36,421 nucleotides of DNA, taken from contig DIQC01000001.1 in the NCBI GenBank assembly GCA_002426495.1, positions 1 through 36,421 of the forward strand. The letters run 5' to 3'. Below, in pieces: positions 1 to 9,144 of this stretch. The translations under genes were made by a program, and so were the position numbers. The DNA comes from Thermacetogenium sp. UBA5472 (lineage in GTDB: Bacteria > Bacillota > DSM-12270 > Thermacetogeniales > Thermacetogeniaceae). Numbering within the stretch: the first letter of the stretch is position 1; the number at the start of each line of letters is the position of its first letter. The notes under the pieces were generated by a model that saw only the letters and a program-made list of their open reading frames with translations, did not search any database and had not been told where the DNA came from.

Positions 1-860
1 GCACGGATTTCATTCCCACCTCCCACAGTGGGGACATCCACAAACTCACTGTCCGATGTTAAGGCAGGAAGTGTGCACCCATGCTCCTTCTTGATTATTT
101 CCGCCTGATTAAGTGGTGTCCTCAAACCGACAGCTAGATCACTGGTAATGTGATCCCCACCTATTGGCAAAACCGCTGTATACCATAGTGTACCCTGGTC
201 AAAAAGGGCAATATCGGTTGTGCCGCCTCCGATATCAACCACTACTACCCCCAGTTCCTTTTCAGCCGGATAAATCGCAGCTTCTCCAGAGGCATAGCCG
301 TTTAATACCAGCTCCTCAACATGAAAACCAGCACGTTCACAACATTTCATAATATTCTGCAAGGCTGCATTGGCAATCGTCACAATGTGGGTTTCCACTT
401 CTAATCTTGAACCGATCATACCGACTGGATCAAGTATACTCTCATTTCCATCAACAATAAACTGTCGTGGTATTACATGGACAATCCTTCGATCATGAGG
501 AAGAGCGATAACTCTTGCTGCCTGCAATACCCTTTCTACATCTTCTTGCATTATTTCCTGATCGGAACTAGAAACAGCGACAACACCGCGGTTATTAAGG
601 GATGAGATCGTAAGCCCGGTGATCCCCACATAACCCCCTTCAATATCTCGCCCGCTCATTTGCTCCGCTTTCTCGATAGCTACCTCAATAGCACGTACTG
701 TGTTTTCAATATCGATCACATTGCCCTTGCGGATTCCGGATGATCTGACAGAGCCTAAACCGACAACTTGTACTTTCCCATCCTCTCCAACATCCCCGGC
801 AATGGCCGTGACCTTCGAGCTTCCAATATCAAGGCTTACCACCATATTTTCCCGACCCAA
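1..860 (-). CDS. ftsA: Cell division protein FtsA (partial, C-terminus outside window)
   Basis: Actin-like ATPase that tethers FtsZ to the membrane and recruits later divisome proteins. About 286 residues are visible and the frame runs off the left edge, so roughly the last third, including the membrane-targeting helix, is missing. The translation opens LGRENMVVSLDIGSSKV, with the phosphate-1 motif of the actin/Hsp70 fold. A second phosphate motif, VVDIGGGTTDIALF, lies near residue 200, and the FtsA-specific 1C region lies between them. I chose the TTG start at 860 because GGAGG sits 8 bases upstream and the family commonly begins M-x-[KR]-E-N. The next candidate is ATG at 845. It is the last of the dcw genes seen here, 110 bp after ftsQ; ftsZ is expected next but is not in the window. 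Confidence 0.95.
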   Translation of the reverse strand, partial: MGRENMVVSLDIGSSKVTAIAGDVGEDGKVQVVGLGSVRSSGIRKGNVIDIENTVRAIEVAIEKAEQMSGRDIEGGYVGITGLTISSLNNRGVVAVSSSDQEIMQEDVERVLQAARVIALPHDRRIVHVIPRQFIVDGNESILDPVGMIGSRLEVETHIVTIANAALQNIMKCCERAGFHVEELVLNGYASGEAAIYPAEKELGVVVVDIGGGTTDIALFDQGTLWYTAVLPIGGDHITSDLAVGLRTPLNQAEIIKKEHGCTLPALTSDSEFVDVPTVGGGNEIR

Positions 861-970
861 TGACCGCACCTCCACGACATTAAAACATAATAAAACCCTT
901 CAACATAAATCGATTTTTTCCTTTAATATTCTATTTAAGAAACAAATACTCCCCTGCGATCTCAATTTTG

Positions 971-1717
971 TCACTTAACCGCAGGTGCCTGGATACTTCT
1001 AATATCTATGTATTCTACTTCTTCTTCATCTGCAAGTAAATCTAGATATGATATAGCGACATCAAGCTTTTCAGACAGTTTATTTGTAGTTCCCAAGAAC
1101 ACTGGGATCCCCTGGCGTGTATATGCTATCAGATTATCGGTTTGGGCGATGTTGATCTCAGAAAATTGTTGCAGGACATCCTGTTCTAAAGCAGCAAGCA
1201 CCACTTCCAGATCATCACTTTTGATCACTTGTTCACCTGGATCTAATGAATCCGGCTTAAGCCCTGTGATGATAGGTAAATCATAGCTTGGCGCTGTCGT
1301 ACACTTTTCCAGACAATATCCCTTTCCATCTATAACAAACAAACCCTCCTGAGCACAGAAAAGCGCCAGAGGTTTTCGCTCCTTAATGTTGATCACCACA
1401 CTGTCTGGAAGATGCTTTTTCACTGTTACCTTTTCCACCAATGGCATGGCCAACACGCGCTTTTCTACAAGTTGGGTATCCAATCCAAAATAATTCATCC
1501 CTGCGCTTAAACCACTTTTTTGGATTATTTCTTCCTCTGTCACTTTCGTATTCCCAGTGGATTCAATATCTTTCAGCGCAAAGAAGGGTGACTGAGTGAA
1601 ATAATAGACTGCCAGCACACCCATAATTATCAATAGCATATTCTTTAGGAATCTGGCCAGTTTCCGCCAGTCCAGTTTCTTTCTGCTCTTTTTTTTCCGT
1701 CTCTTTGCAGATGACAT
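971..1717 (-). CDS. ftsQ: Cell division protein FtsQ/DivIB
   Basis: Bitopic membrane protein of the divisome that links the cytoplasmic ring to septal wall synthesis with FtsL and FtsB/DivIC. It has a very basic cytoplasmic tail (KRRKKKSRKK), one transmembrane helix (LLIIMGVLAVYYF), then an extracellular POTRA domain starting near FALKDIESTGNTKVTEEEI and the FtsQ/DivIB beta domain. About 248 residues is normal for the family. The ATG at 1717 has AGGGTGG just upstream. The longer ATG at 1735 has no ribosome binding site and abuts a hairpin, so it is less likely. It lies downstream of murA and upstream of ftsA, the usual order in Clostridia. Division proteins of this class diverge strongly, so the call rests on architecture plus position. 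Confidence 0.9.
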   Translation of the reverse strand: MSSAKRRKKKSRKKLDWRKLARFLKNMLLIIMGVLAVYYFTQSPFFALKDIESTGNTKVTEEEIIQKSGLSAGMNYFGLDTQLVEKRVLAMPLVEKVTVKKHLPDSVVINIKERKPLALFCAQEGLFVIDGKGYCLEKCTTAPSYDLPIITGLKPDSLDPGEQVIKSDDLEVVLAALEQDVLQQFSEINIAQTDNLIAYTRQGIPVFLGTTNKLSEKLDVAISYLDLLADEEEVEYIDIRSIQAPAVK

Positions 1718-1735
1718 CTTGTCCACCCTATCCAT

Positions 1736-1758
1736 AAAAAAATAGCATGCTGCTATTT
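1736..1758 (-). terminator. Weak terminator-like hairpin between murA and ftsQ
   Basis: On the minus strand AAATAGCA and TGCTATTT form a perfect 8-bp stem with a 3-nt loop, followed directly by TTTT. The stem contains the murA stop codon. The stem is A/T-rich, so it would be a leaky terminator or attenuator rather than a full stop. I see the structure; its function is inferred. Confidence 0.4.
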
Positions 1759-3018
1759 CTGTTGGCGTTGAATTTTTGCGCCCAGCATGCTCAACCTGTT
1801 CTCTAGTCTTTCATATCCCCGGTCCAAGTGCTCTATACCTTCAATAACAGTCGTATTCTCTGCCGCCAGCCCCCCCACAACAAGTGCGGCACCGGCTCTC
1901 AGATCTGTCGCTTCCACAGTTGTTCCAGTCAGCTGCGGTACACCCGTGATCACAGCAGTTTTTCCCTCGACACGGACCTGAGCCCCCATCCTTCTCAGTT
2001 CTCCCACATGCAGGTAACGATTCTCAAATATAGTCTCGGTAATAATACTGGTTCCTTGAGCCAGAGCTAAAAAAATCATCATCTGAGGCTGCATATCTGT
2101 AGGAAAACCAGGATAAGGCATTGTCCTGATATCCACTGCCCTCCATCTAGAAGGACTATTCAAAAAAATCCGGTCATCCTCTTCCTTGATCGAGACCCCT
2201 GCTTCTCGAAGTTTCGCAGTAATTGCTTTTACATGCTCAGGGATCACATTGTTGATCCACACTTCTCCTCCGGTAATGGCAGCTGCTGTCATAAAGGTTC
2301 CTGTTTCTATACGGTCGGAAATAACGCCATGTGAGATCTCTTGATTGAGCTTTTTTACTCCATCTATGCGAATGGTATCTGTTCCCGCTCCCCGTATACG
2401 GGCACCCAGTTTATTTAAAAAGTTCTGTAGTTCTATGATTTCCGGTTCCCTGGCAGCGTTTTTGATCATTGTGGTGCCTTGAGCCAGCACTGCCGCCATC
2501 ATAATATTCTCAGTTGCTCCTACACTAGGGAAATCAAGATGAATATCTGCCCCCTGTAATACAGGGGCCTCAGCTGTAATACAGCCGTGATCATCAGTGA
2601 TCTCAGCTCCAAGAGCAGAAAAGCCCTTTAAATGCAGATCCATAGGCCGTGATCCTATTGTACAGCCACCGGGATAAGATACTTTAAATTTCCTACAGCG
2701 ACCCAGCAAGGGCCCCATCACCAGATTGGACGCCCGCATACGCCTGGCAAGAGATGGAGACAGTTCCAAAGATTGAAGATCGGAGGGATCTACCTCCATG
2801 GTATCTCCTTCCCATTTGATCTTAATACCCAGTGACTCCAATGCCTCTTTCATTGTATAAACATCGTTTAACGAAGGCACTCCCTCCAGAACAATACGCT
2901 TCTCACTCAACAGAGAACTGGCAAGGAGTGGCAGGATGGCGTTCTTAGCTCCATTGATCTTTACAGATCCAGTAAGCCTCGTACCCCCAGTAACAACCAA
3001 TCTCTCCAACCAACTCAC
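1753..3018 (-). CDS. murA: UDP-N-acetylglucosamine 1-carboxyvinyltransferase
   Basis: Cytoplasmic enzyme that transfers enolpyruvate from PEP to UDP-GlcNAc, the first committed step of peptidoglycan synthesis and the target of fosfomycin. At 421 residues it has full family length. The substrate-binding Lys25-Asn26 lies in INGAKNAILP. The catalytic Cys119 lies in YPGGCTIGSRP, so the enzyme should be fosfomycin-sensitive in principle (family knowledge). The conserved TMPYPGFPTDMQPQ segment is present near residue 300. The GTG start at 3018 overlaps the murB stop by 4 bp (GTGA) and has GGAGG close upstream. In many Firmicutes murA lies elsewhere; here it is inside the dcw cluster between murB and ftsQ, an arrangement typical of Clostridia. 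Confidence 0.97.
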   Translation of the reverse strand: MSWLERLVVTGGTRLTGSVKINGAKNAILPLLASSLLSEKRIVLEGVPSLNDVYTMKEALESLGIKIKWEGDTMEVDPSDLQSLELSPSLARRMRASNLVMGPLLGRCRKFKVSYPGGCTIGSRPMDLHLKGFSALGAEITDDHGCITAEAPVLQGADIHLDFPSVGATENIMMAAVLAQGTTMIKNAAREPEIIELQNFLNKLGARIRGAGTDTIRIDGVKKLNQEISHGVISDRIETGTFMTAAAITGGEVWINNVIPEHVKAITAKLREAGVSIKEEDDRIFLNSPSRWRAVDIRTMPYPGFPTDMQPQMMIFLALAQGTSIITETIFENRYLHVGELRRMGAQVRVEGKTAVITGVPQLTGTTVEATDLRAGAALVVGGLAAENTTVIEGIEHLDRGYERLENRLSMLGAKIQRQQK

Positions 3019-3926
3019 CCTTCCTCCCCTATAATCAAGACTTCAGGAACCAAGATAATCTCCTTTTGCTCATAAACACGTTCTTGAATGGTCTTGATTA
3101 AGGTTAAAATCTCCCCCCCTGTTGCACAACCACAGTTTATGATAAAATTGCCATGTTTTGTAGAAACCATTGCATCTCCAATACGCTGTCCTTTCAGACC
3201 CAATTCCTCAATAAGCCTTCCTGCATAATTTTGTGACGGATTACGAAATACACTGCCAGCGGAGGGTAAACCCATAGGTTGAATCCTAGTCCGTCTGGCT
3301 TTGTTTTCTTTCATACGGGCAGCAATCTCTTCCTTGTCAGCAGGATCAAATCTGAGAACTGTCCTTAAAATAATCAACTCTTGCCTGGCCAGGGATGATG
3401 TGCGGTAGCTAAAAGAAAGTTCATCCTTGGATAACCTCTGCTGATTTCCCTGATAGTCGATAGTCTCGACTTCCTGAACCAGACTTCCCATATCCTGTCC
3501 AAAGGCTCCGGCATTCATGACCAATGCCCCACCAAGGGTAGCCGGAATCCCAACGGCAAATTCCAATCCACTCAAAGATGCGTTACAGGCCATCCTGGAC
3601 AGGACAGGAAGCATTACTCCTGCCTCAGCAGTTATCAGATCTCCCTTTTGGGAGACATCCTTAAACTCTCCAAGCTTAATCACTAATCCTCTGATACCAC
3701 CGTCCAAGATCAACAGATTGGATCCATTACCAATAACAGTTATCGGTAGACCATATTCTTTGGCAAATAGTACGCCATTTTCAATATCTTCTATATGATG
3801 AGGGTTGATCATTAGTTCGGCAGGTCCCCCCACCCTCCATGTGGTAAAATTTTTCATGGGAACGTGGACAGATACCTGACAATCTACCTTCTTTTCTAAT
3901 TGATCAGCCAAGGCTTGCAGATTCAT
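3015..3926 (-). CDS. murB: UDP-N-acetylenolpyruvoylglucosamine reductase
   Basis: FAD-dependent enzyme that uses NADPH to reduce the enolpyruvyl group made by MurA, giving UDP-MurNAc. The 303-residue length and the SAGSVFRNP segment fit the type II MurB family, which lacks the extra loop of the E. coli type. The FAD-binding region contains TVIGNGSNLLI and GIPATLGGALVMNAGAFG. The catalytic serine is the S of SAGSVF, and a conserved glutamate follows in LVPEVLIIGEEG. The ATG at 3926 has GAGGT 7 bases upstream. It starts 10 bp after murC and overlaps murA by 4 bp, so the three are almost certainly co-translated. Confidence 0.97.
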   Translation of the reverse strand: MNLQALADQLEKKVDCQVSVHVPMKNFTTWRVGGPAELMINPHHIEDIENGVLFAKEYGLPITVIGNGSNLLILDGGIRGLVIKLGEFKDVSQKGDLITAEAGVMLPVLSRMACNASLSGLEFAVGIPATLGGALVMNAGAFGQDMGSLVQEVETIDYQGNQQRLSKDELSFSYRTSSLARQELIILRTVLRFDPADKEEIAARMKENKARRTRIQPMGLPSAGSVFRNPSQNYAGRLIEELGLKGQRIGDAMVSTKHGNFIINCGCATGGEILTLIKTIQERVYEQKEIILVPEVLIIGEEG

Positions 3927-3936
3927 TTTTTATACC

Positions 3937-5313
3937 TCAATTAGCTTGTGAGCAATGCTCAATTTTAGAAGCAAGATCCCTGCCTACAGTCCAGACATCG
4001 CCAGCCCCCACAGTCAGCACTGTATCCCCTGAACAGAGTCTCTGCAGGAGGAGATTAACAACATTGTCAAGTGAGTTAATATATAAAGCATTAATGCCGT
4101 TTTTTAGCAGTTCCTGAACGACTTTCTCACCTGAAACACCTTCCAGGGGGGTTTCTCCGGCGGCATAAATATCTGTGACTATAACAACGTCGCTCCCCTC
4201 AAAAGCCTTTCCAAACTCCTCTTGCAAGAGTTTAGTTCTGCTATAGCGATGTGGTTGAAAAACAGTGATCACTCTTTTTTGCTTAATCCCTATAGCGGCG
4301 TTCATCAAAGCTTTAATCTCTGTGGGATGGTGTGCATAGTCATCAACAATTCTGATTCCATCATATTGAGCTATAAGTTGAAAACGACGATGAACATTCT
4401 GATAGTAAGCTAAAGCTCTGGCTATACCACTAAATTCCAACCCCAGATGCCTACCCACAGCAACTGCAGCTAGGGCATTTTGTACATTATATATACCAGG
4501 TACAGAAAGCTTTAACTTTCCTAGATAACTGCCCTGATAAACAATCTCTGCCTCTGTCATCAGGCCGTTCTGCACAATTTTTCTGGCCTGATACTGGGCA
4601 CCTTCTTGAAGTCCGTAAGTAACCGCATTAATTCCATTAGTGGATAATTGACGAACATTAATGTTGTCACTGCATAGTACAGCAATTCCATCCGGTCTTA
4701 TTTTTGTCAAAAATTCCTGAAAAGCTTGCATGATTGTTGAGAAATCTCTGTAATAATCCAGATGGTCATCATCTATATTTGTAATAACAGCAATATATGG
4801 TCTTTGTTTAAGAAAAGAACCGTCACTTTCATCTGATTCGGCAACCAGGTATCTACCCTTACCCAGGCCGGCATTGCCACCGAGTTGGGGTATATGGCCA
4901 CCTACTAGAAAAGTAGGTTCAAGCCCGATCTTCGCCAGAACAACAGCGATCATTGCACTGGTCGTTGTTTTACCATGGGCACCTGTTACAGCTATGCCCT
5001 GATAATTATCCATAACCTTTGCCAACAGATCCCCCCGGGCCATGACTGGTAAACCTTTATGGCGAGCAGTACATAACTCAATATTGGATGGGCGAATAGC
5101 AGAGGAAATAACTACGGCATCAATGTCATCATATATGTTATCTGCCCTATGGCCTATAAAAATCTCAGCTCCTCGTTGACGCAGACCATCGATAACAGGC
5201 GAAAGTACCAGATCGGACCCACTAACATGCAACCCCATGTCAAGTAGAACATGGGCAAGTCCGCTCATACCCACACCACCGATTCCAATAAAATGATACC
5301 ACTTGCCAGTCAC
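3937..5313 (-). CDS. murC: UDP-N-acetylmuramate--L-alanine ligase
   Basis: ATP-dependent Mur ligase that adds L-Ala to UDP-MurNAc. It has 458 residues. The N-terminal Rossmann-like UDP-binding motif is HFIGIGGVGMSGLA (residues 7-20) and the ATP loop is GAHGKTTT (111-118). The Mur ligase signature DDYAHHPTEIKA and VFQPHRYSRT lie in the C-terminal half; both are typical of MurC rather than MurD, E or F. The GTG start at 5313 is preceded by a GGAGGAGAT-type ribosome binding site. A 65-bp gap separates it from murG, without a convincing promoter or terminator. Confidence 0.97.
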   Translation of the reverse strand: MTGKWYHFIGIGGVGMSGLAHVLLDMGLHVSGSDLVLSPVIDGLRQRGAEIFIGHRADNIYDDIDAVVISSAIRPSNIELCTARHKGLPVMARGDLLAKVMDNYQGIAVTGAHGKTTTSAMIAVVLAKIGLEPTFLVGGHIPQLGGNAGLGKGRYLVAESDESDGSFLKQRPYIAVITNIDDDHLDYYRDFSTIMQAFQEFLTKIRPDGIAVLCSDNINVRQLSTNGINAVTYGLQEGAQYQARKIVQNGLMTEAEIVYQGSYLGKLKLSVPGIYNVQNALAAVAVGRHLGLEFSGIARALAYYQNVHRRFQLIAQYDGIRIVDDYAHHPTEIKALMNAAIGIKQKRVITVFQPHRYSRTKLLQEEFGKAFEGSDVVIVTDIYAAGETPLEGVSGEKVVQELLKNGINALYINSLDNVVNLLLQRLCSGDTVLTVGAGDVWTVGRDLASKIEHCSQAN

Positions 5314-5378
5314 TAACTGATCTCCTCCCTTTTACAGTGCCTCAACAATAAATAAACTCCATCTACTTCATCAACAGT

Positions 5379-6533
5379 TTATGTCTTATCCCTCCGAGAG
5401 GTGCGATGTGACTTTTTGCCAACATCAAGCAGAACGCCAGCAATCAATTCCCCGGCTTCCGGACATCCTATGCTGAGAGAATGTTCGGCCATCATTTGGC
5501 GTAAGCTAAAATCACCTGCCAATTTTTCCATTTCACCAAGCAGCACATCAGAGGTCAGCTCCTTCTCCGGAATGAGAATCGCTGCTCCCCTGCTTTCCAA
5601 ATAACTAGCATTGTGATACTGGTGATTCCCGGTTGCAAAAGGATAAGGAATCAGAATTGCTGGAATTCCTACAGCAGTCACTTCAGCAAGTGTCGCTGCT
5701 CCAGCACGACTGATAACTAGATCTGCAGCATTCAATGCATATTCCATTTCCTCTAAATATGGTTTTATTACTAGTTTGCCTATATTATGGTCGTTTATTC
5801 CCACCTGATCCATGTTATGGCAAAACGATTGATATTCATTTGATCCTGTCAGGTGAATTACCTGCATCGGCGCCAGTTTTGTCTTCCCCTGGCAGATCTG
5901 GCGATATACTTCCGACATCACCTGATTGATGCGCCGAGCGCCACGGCTCCCTCCGGTAACCAAAACAGTGAACGTGTTGGGATTAAATCCGAAATACTGT
6001 AACCCTTTGCTTCGATCAGATTTCAATATCTCACTGCGCACCGGAAGTCCTGAATGAACTAATTTCGCCTTCTCAGGAAAAGATCCTTTATCGGTTTTAA
6101 ACGTGGTAAAAATTACCTCAGCCCAGCGTGACAACAGTTTGTTAGCCATCCCAGGGATAGAGTTTTGTTCATGCAAAAAAAGCGGAACCTTCATAGTTAC
6201 AGCAGCCAGTCCCAGGGGTACTGAAACATACCCCCCTGTGGCAAAAACAGCATCAGGTCGAAACTCCCTGATGATGCCTACTCCCTGTAGATATCCTTTC
6301 CCTAGAGAGGCTAAATCACGTATTCCCTGAAATGAGATTTTCCGAGGCCACTTTCCGGCTTTAATTTGGCGAAAGGAATAACCTGCCCCAGGCACCACTT
6401 TGCTTTCCAGACCATCACTTGTCCCTACAAAGAGGATCTGACAGTGATTGTCTAACTCCTGCAGCAAGCCGGCAACAGATAGTGCCGGATAGAGGTGTCC
6501 ACCTGTACCACCACCTGTGATCAGCACACGCAT
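5379..6533 (-). CDS. murG: UDP-GlcNAc--lipid I N-acetylglucosaminyltransferase
   Basis: Membrane-associated GT28 glycosyltransferase that adds GlcNAc to lipid I to make lipid II on the cytoplasmic face. The N-terminus MRVLITGGGTGGHLYPAL carries the first G-loop. HEQNSIPGMANKLL, VLVTGGSRGARRIN and VISRAGAATLAEVTAVG are the later family motifs for acceptor and UDP-GlcNAc binding. I start at ATG 6533 because TAGGAG lies 7 bases upstream and the family begins exactly at MRVL; a longer frame to 6557 would overlap ftsW. It is 384 residues, slightly longer than usual because of a basic C-terminal tail (KKSHRTSRRDKT). Confidence 0.97.
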   Translation of the reverse strand: MRVLITGGGTGGHLYPALSVAGLLQELDNHCQILFVGTSDGLESKVVPGAGYSFRQIKAGKWPRKISFQGIRDLASLGKGYLQGVGIIREFRPDAVFATGGYVSVPLGLAAVTMKVPLFLHEQNSIPGMANKLLSRWAEVIFTTFKTDKGSFPEKAKLVHSGLPVRSEILKSDRSKGLQYFGFNPNTFTVLVTGGSRGARRINQVMSEVYRQICQGKTKLAPMQVIHLTGSNEYQSFCHNMDQVGINDHNIGKLVIKPYLEEMEYALNAADLVISRAGAATLAEVTAVGIPAILIPYPFATGNHQYHNASYLESRGAAILIPEKELTSDVLLGEMEKLAGDFSLRQMMAEHSLSIGCPEAGELIAGVLLDVGKKSHRTSRRDKT

Positions 6534-6543
6534 ACCTTTTCTC

Positions 6544-7644
6544 CTATTCTTTAACATAACGTGATATATTCAAGAGAATACCAATTACCAATAAATTAAG
6601 TGTCAAAGATGAGCCCCCATAACTGATGAAAGGCAGTGTTATACCGGTTATCGGTAAACTTCCTGTCACAACACCTATATTGATCAGTGCCTGCAGCACC
6701 ACCATGATCGTAATCCCGGCAGCAAGCAGCCCCCCAAAGGTGTCAGGTGCCTTAATGGCAATCCTTAGCCCTCTCCACATAAAGGCGAGAAAAAGCAGCA
6801 GAACAAATATTGACCCAATAAACCCTAACTCTTCGGCGATCACTGCAAAGATGAAATCTGTATGCTGCTCAGGCAGATAGAGAAACTTCTGCCTCCCTTG
6901 ACCGAGCCCTGCTCCGAATAATCTTCCTGATCCCACCGCCAGAAGAGCCTGGATGGTTTGGAATCCTGTATCTAAGGGATCTGCCCAGGGGTCTGTAAAA
7001 GCCATGATCCGTTCCATCCGATAGGGCTCAACAATTATTGCCAGAACTGCCAATCCACATCCCAACAGTCCCAAGCCGCACAAATGGCCGATCCTTGCAC
7101 CCGCAGCCAACATCATGAGAAATGCTGTGCCTGCAATGGTGACAGCGGTTCCCAGATCAGGCTGCGCCAGAATCAAAAGACAGATTCCCCCCATCACCAG
7201 CAACGGCACCCCTAAACCTCTTACCAGCTCCTTGATGCGTTCCTGATTCTCAGATAAATATTTAGCCAGGAAAATAACCAATGTCAGTTTAGTGATCTCT
7301 GAAGGTTGAAAGCGAAAGGAACCGATAGCAATCCAGCGTGTTGCATCCTTGACATTAACACCTACTCCTGGCACAAACAGAAGAAGAAGTAAAATAACAG
7401 TCAGCACTAATAAAGGAGTTGCCCACTTTTTATAAACCTTGTAATTGATATTCATGACGAAAATCATGCCGGCAATCCCTAACAGCGCCCATACCAGCTG
7501 GTTCTTTAGAAAATGGGCACCATCATCATAATTAACCTCAGCAAAAACAAAACTCGCGCTGTAAACCATTACGATACCTACTGTCAATAATAGGAGTATG
7601 ATTATAAAGAGAATAAAATCTGGGGCTCTGCGCACCTTTTTCAT
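6544..7644 (-). CDS. ftsW: SEDS-family peptidoglycan polymerase FtsW/SpoVE
   Basis: Polytopic membrane glycosyltransferase of the SEDS family that polymerises lipid II together with the class B PBP of the cluster. It has 366 residues and about ten hydrophobic segments, starting FILFIIILLLLTVGIVMVYS. Conserved SEDS motifs are FQPSEITKLTLV, GSGRLFGAGLGQG, LPEQHTDFIFAVIAEELG and ITLPFISYGGSSL near the C-terminus. The ATG at 7644 has AAGGAGGGG in good position. In spore formers the gene at this place may be called ftsW or spoVE, and sequence alone does not separate vegetative from sporulation use. It is 14 bp after murD and 10 bp before murG. Confidence 0.95.
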   Translation of the reverse strand: MKKVRRAPDFILFIIILLLLTVGIVMVYSASFVFAEVNYDDGAHFLKNQLVWALLGIAGMIFVMNINYKVYKKWATPLLVLTVILLLLLFVPGVGVNVKDATRWIAIGSFRFQPSEITKLTLVIFLAKYLSENQERIKELVRGLGVPLLVMGGICLLILAQPDLGTAVTIAGTAFLMMLAAGARIGHLCGLGLLGCGLAVLAIIVEPYRMERIMAFTDPWADPLDTGFQTIQALLAVGSGRLFGAGLGQGRQKFLYLPEQHTDFIFAVIAEELGFIGSIFVLLLFLAFMWRGLRIAIKAPDTFGGLLAAGITIMVVLQALINIGVVTGSLPITGITLPFISYGGSSLTLNLLVIGILLNISRYVKE

Positions 7645-7658
7645 ATTCCAACCCCTCC

Positions 7659-9035
7659 TTAGAGTTCCTCAACCTCTTTGCGGAAGAGATCACCCCGTTC
7701 CTCATAATCACGGAACATATCCCAACTGGCACAACCTGGTGACAGCAGAACCACATCACCGCCACAAGCAATACTGTGCGCTAGGCCAACAGCTTCTTGA
7801 AGGGAATTCACGTCCCTTATATTGTTAAGCCCTTCGGCCATCACCGCCTGCCGCAACAGTGGAGCGGCCTCCCCTAACAGGATCAAGGCCTTCACCCTTT
7901 TCCTTATCTTCTCTGCCAGCTCATCAAGGCTGGCACCTTTATGCCTTCCCCCAGCGATCAAAATTATCGGTCTATCATAGGAATCCAGTGCTCTCAGTAC
8001 TGCATCTGGATTAGTGGCCTTTGAATCATTGACATAAAGCACTCCGTCTAATATCCGTACCTCTTCCACCCGATGGGATACACCTGAAAAAGAAGTTAAC
8101 GCTCTAACGACATATTTCTGATCAACCCCAGCCAACAGAGAAGCTGCAGCTGCCGCTAAAGCATTTTCCAGGTTGTGACGGCCTGGCATTCTAATATCTC
8201 CCACCGTACACAAAAGCTCATCCCTTCCCTGTAAATTAAAGATGATCTGCTCCCCCTGCACTCCTATCCCATGCTGAGGGACCTTGCTGCAGGAGAAACC
8301 GGCTATTTGGGCCGGAACATCACCCATCTGTGTCGACACCCAGGGATCATCCAGATTGATGACAGCATAATCACCTGGTCCCTGATTGGCAAAAAGCTGG
8401 GCTTTAATCCTGCCATATGTGGCCAAATCGCCATGCCTGTCCAGGTGATCCGGAGCTAAATTCAGAAAAACAGCTATATGAGGTCTAAATGATTCTATGC
8501 GCTCCAATTGGAAAGAACTAACTTCCACAACCCAGCACTTGCCCCTTTGTTGAACATAATCAAGATCAAGGGTTTTTTCCGCTTCTTCAATTAATGGCAC
8601 TCCAATATTTCCTGCAACCACAGCCTCAATCCCGGCCTGCTTAAAGATAAACCCCAGCAAAGAAGTTGTCGTGGTTTTTCCATTAGTACCAGTAACAGCA
8701 ATGATCGGCTCTTTGATCAATCTGCCTGCCAATTCCAATTCGCTCCAAATAGGAGTGCCATGTTTTTGTGCAGCCAAGAGCGGGGGTATGTCACCGGGGA
8801 CACCTGGGCTAACTATAACCAGATCATAGTCACCTTGTTTTACTTCAGGGTAACCACCAGTAATTAAAGTAATGGGCAAGTTCTTTAGCTCCTGAAATTC
8901 ACAGCCTAACTGATCCTCGCCTTTAAGATCTGTACCTGTGGCCAATGCTCCCCGGCTTGCCAAAAAACGAGCCGCGGCCTGACCGCTGCGTGCCATTCCT
9001 ACAATAAGCACCTTTTTTCCTTGTAAACTAGACAA
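7659..9035 (-). CDS. murD: UDP-N-acetylmuramoyl-L-alanine--D-glutamate ligase
   Basis: Cytoplasmic Mur ligase that adds D-Glu to UDP-MurNAc-L-Ala. It has 458 residues, with the N-terminal UDP-binding domain (KKVLIVGMARSGQAAARFL), the ATP loop AVTGTNGKTTTTSLLG, and the late motifs LYVNDSKATNPDAVLRAL, ILIAGGRHKG and LLSPGCASWDMFRDYEERG. The last one is diagnostic for MurD. The start is TTG at 9035 with AGGAG 8 bases upstream; no better in-frame start fits. There is a 109-bp gap to mraY in which I see no clear gene, terminator or promoter. Downstream it is close to ftsW. Confidence 0.97.
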   Translation of the reverse strand: MSSLQGKKVLIVGMARSGQAAARFLASRGALATGTDLKGEDQLGCEFQELKNLPITLITGGYPEVKQGDYDLVIVSPGVPGDIPPLLAAQKHGTPIWSELELAGRLIKEPIIAVTGTNGKTTTTSLLGFIFKQAGIEAVVAGNIGVPLIEEAEKTLDLDYVQQRGKCWVVEVSSFQLERIESFRPHIAVFLNLAPDHLDRHGDLATYGRIKAQLFANQGPGDYAVINLDDPWVSTQMGDVPAQIAGFSCSKVPQHGIGVQGEQIIFNLQGRDELLCTVGDIRMPGRHNLENALAAAAASLLAGVDQKYVVRALTSFSGVSHRVEEVRILDGVLYVNDSKATNPDAVLRALDSYDRPIILIAGGRHKGASLDELAEKIRKRVKALILLGEAAPLLRQAVMAEGLNNIRDVNSLQEAVGLAHSIACGGDVVLLSPGCASWDMFRDYEERGDLFRKEVEEL

Positions 9036-9144
9036 TTCAACATCTCCTACCTAAAATGGAAGTCGGAAGTTTGTTGGGACTGTATTACTTTAGTCCGCAA
9101 CGTTACTAGCTTCGGTCTCTGTCTTCAGCCGCCCTCATCTGCCT

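Noticed and set aside
861..970. Possible SigH-like or sigma-A promoter upstream of ftsA (AAAGGAAAA and GAAGG; several TTGAAG/TTATGT pairs).
   Set aside because: No pair has good hexamers with correct spacing; the A/T-rich gap gives chance matches.
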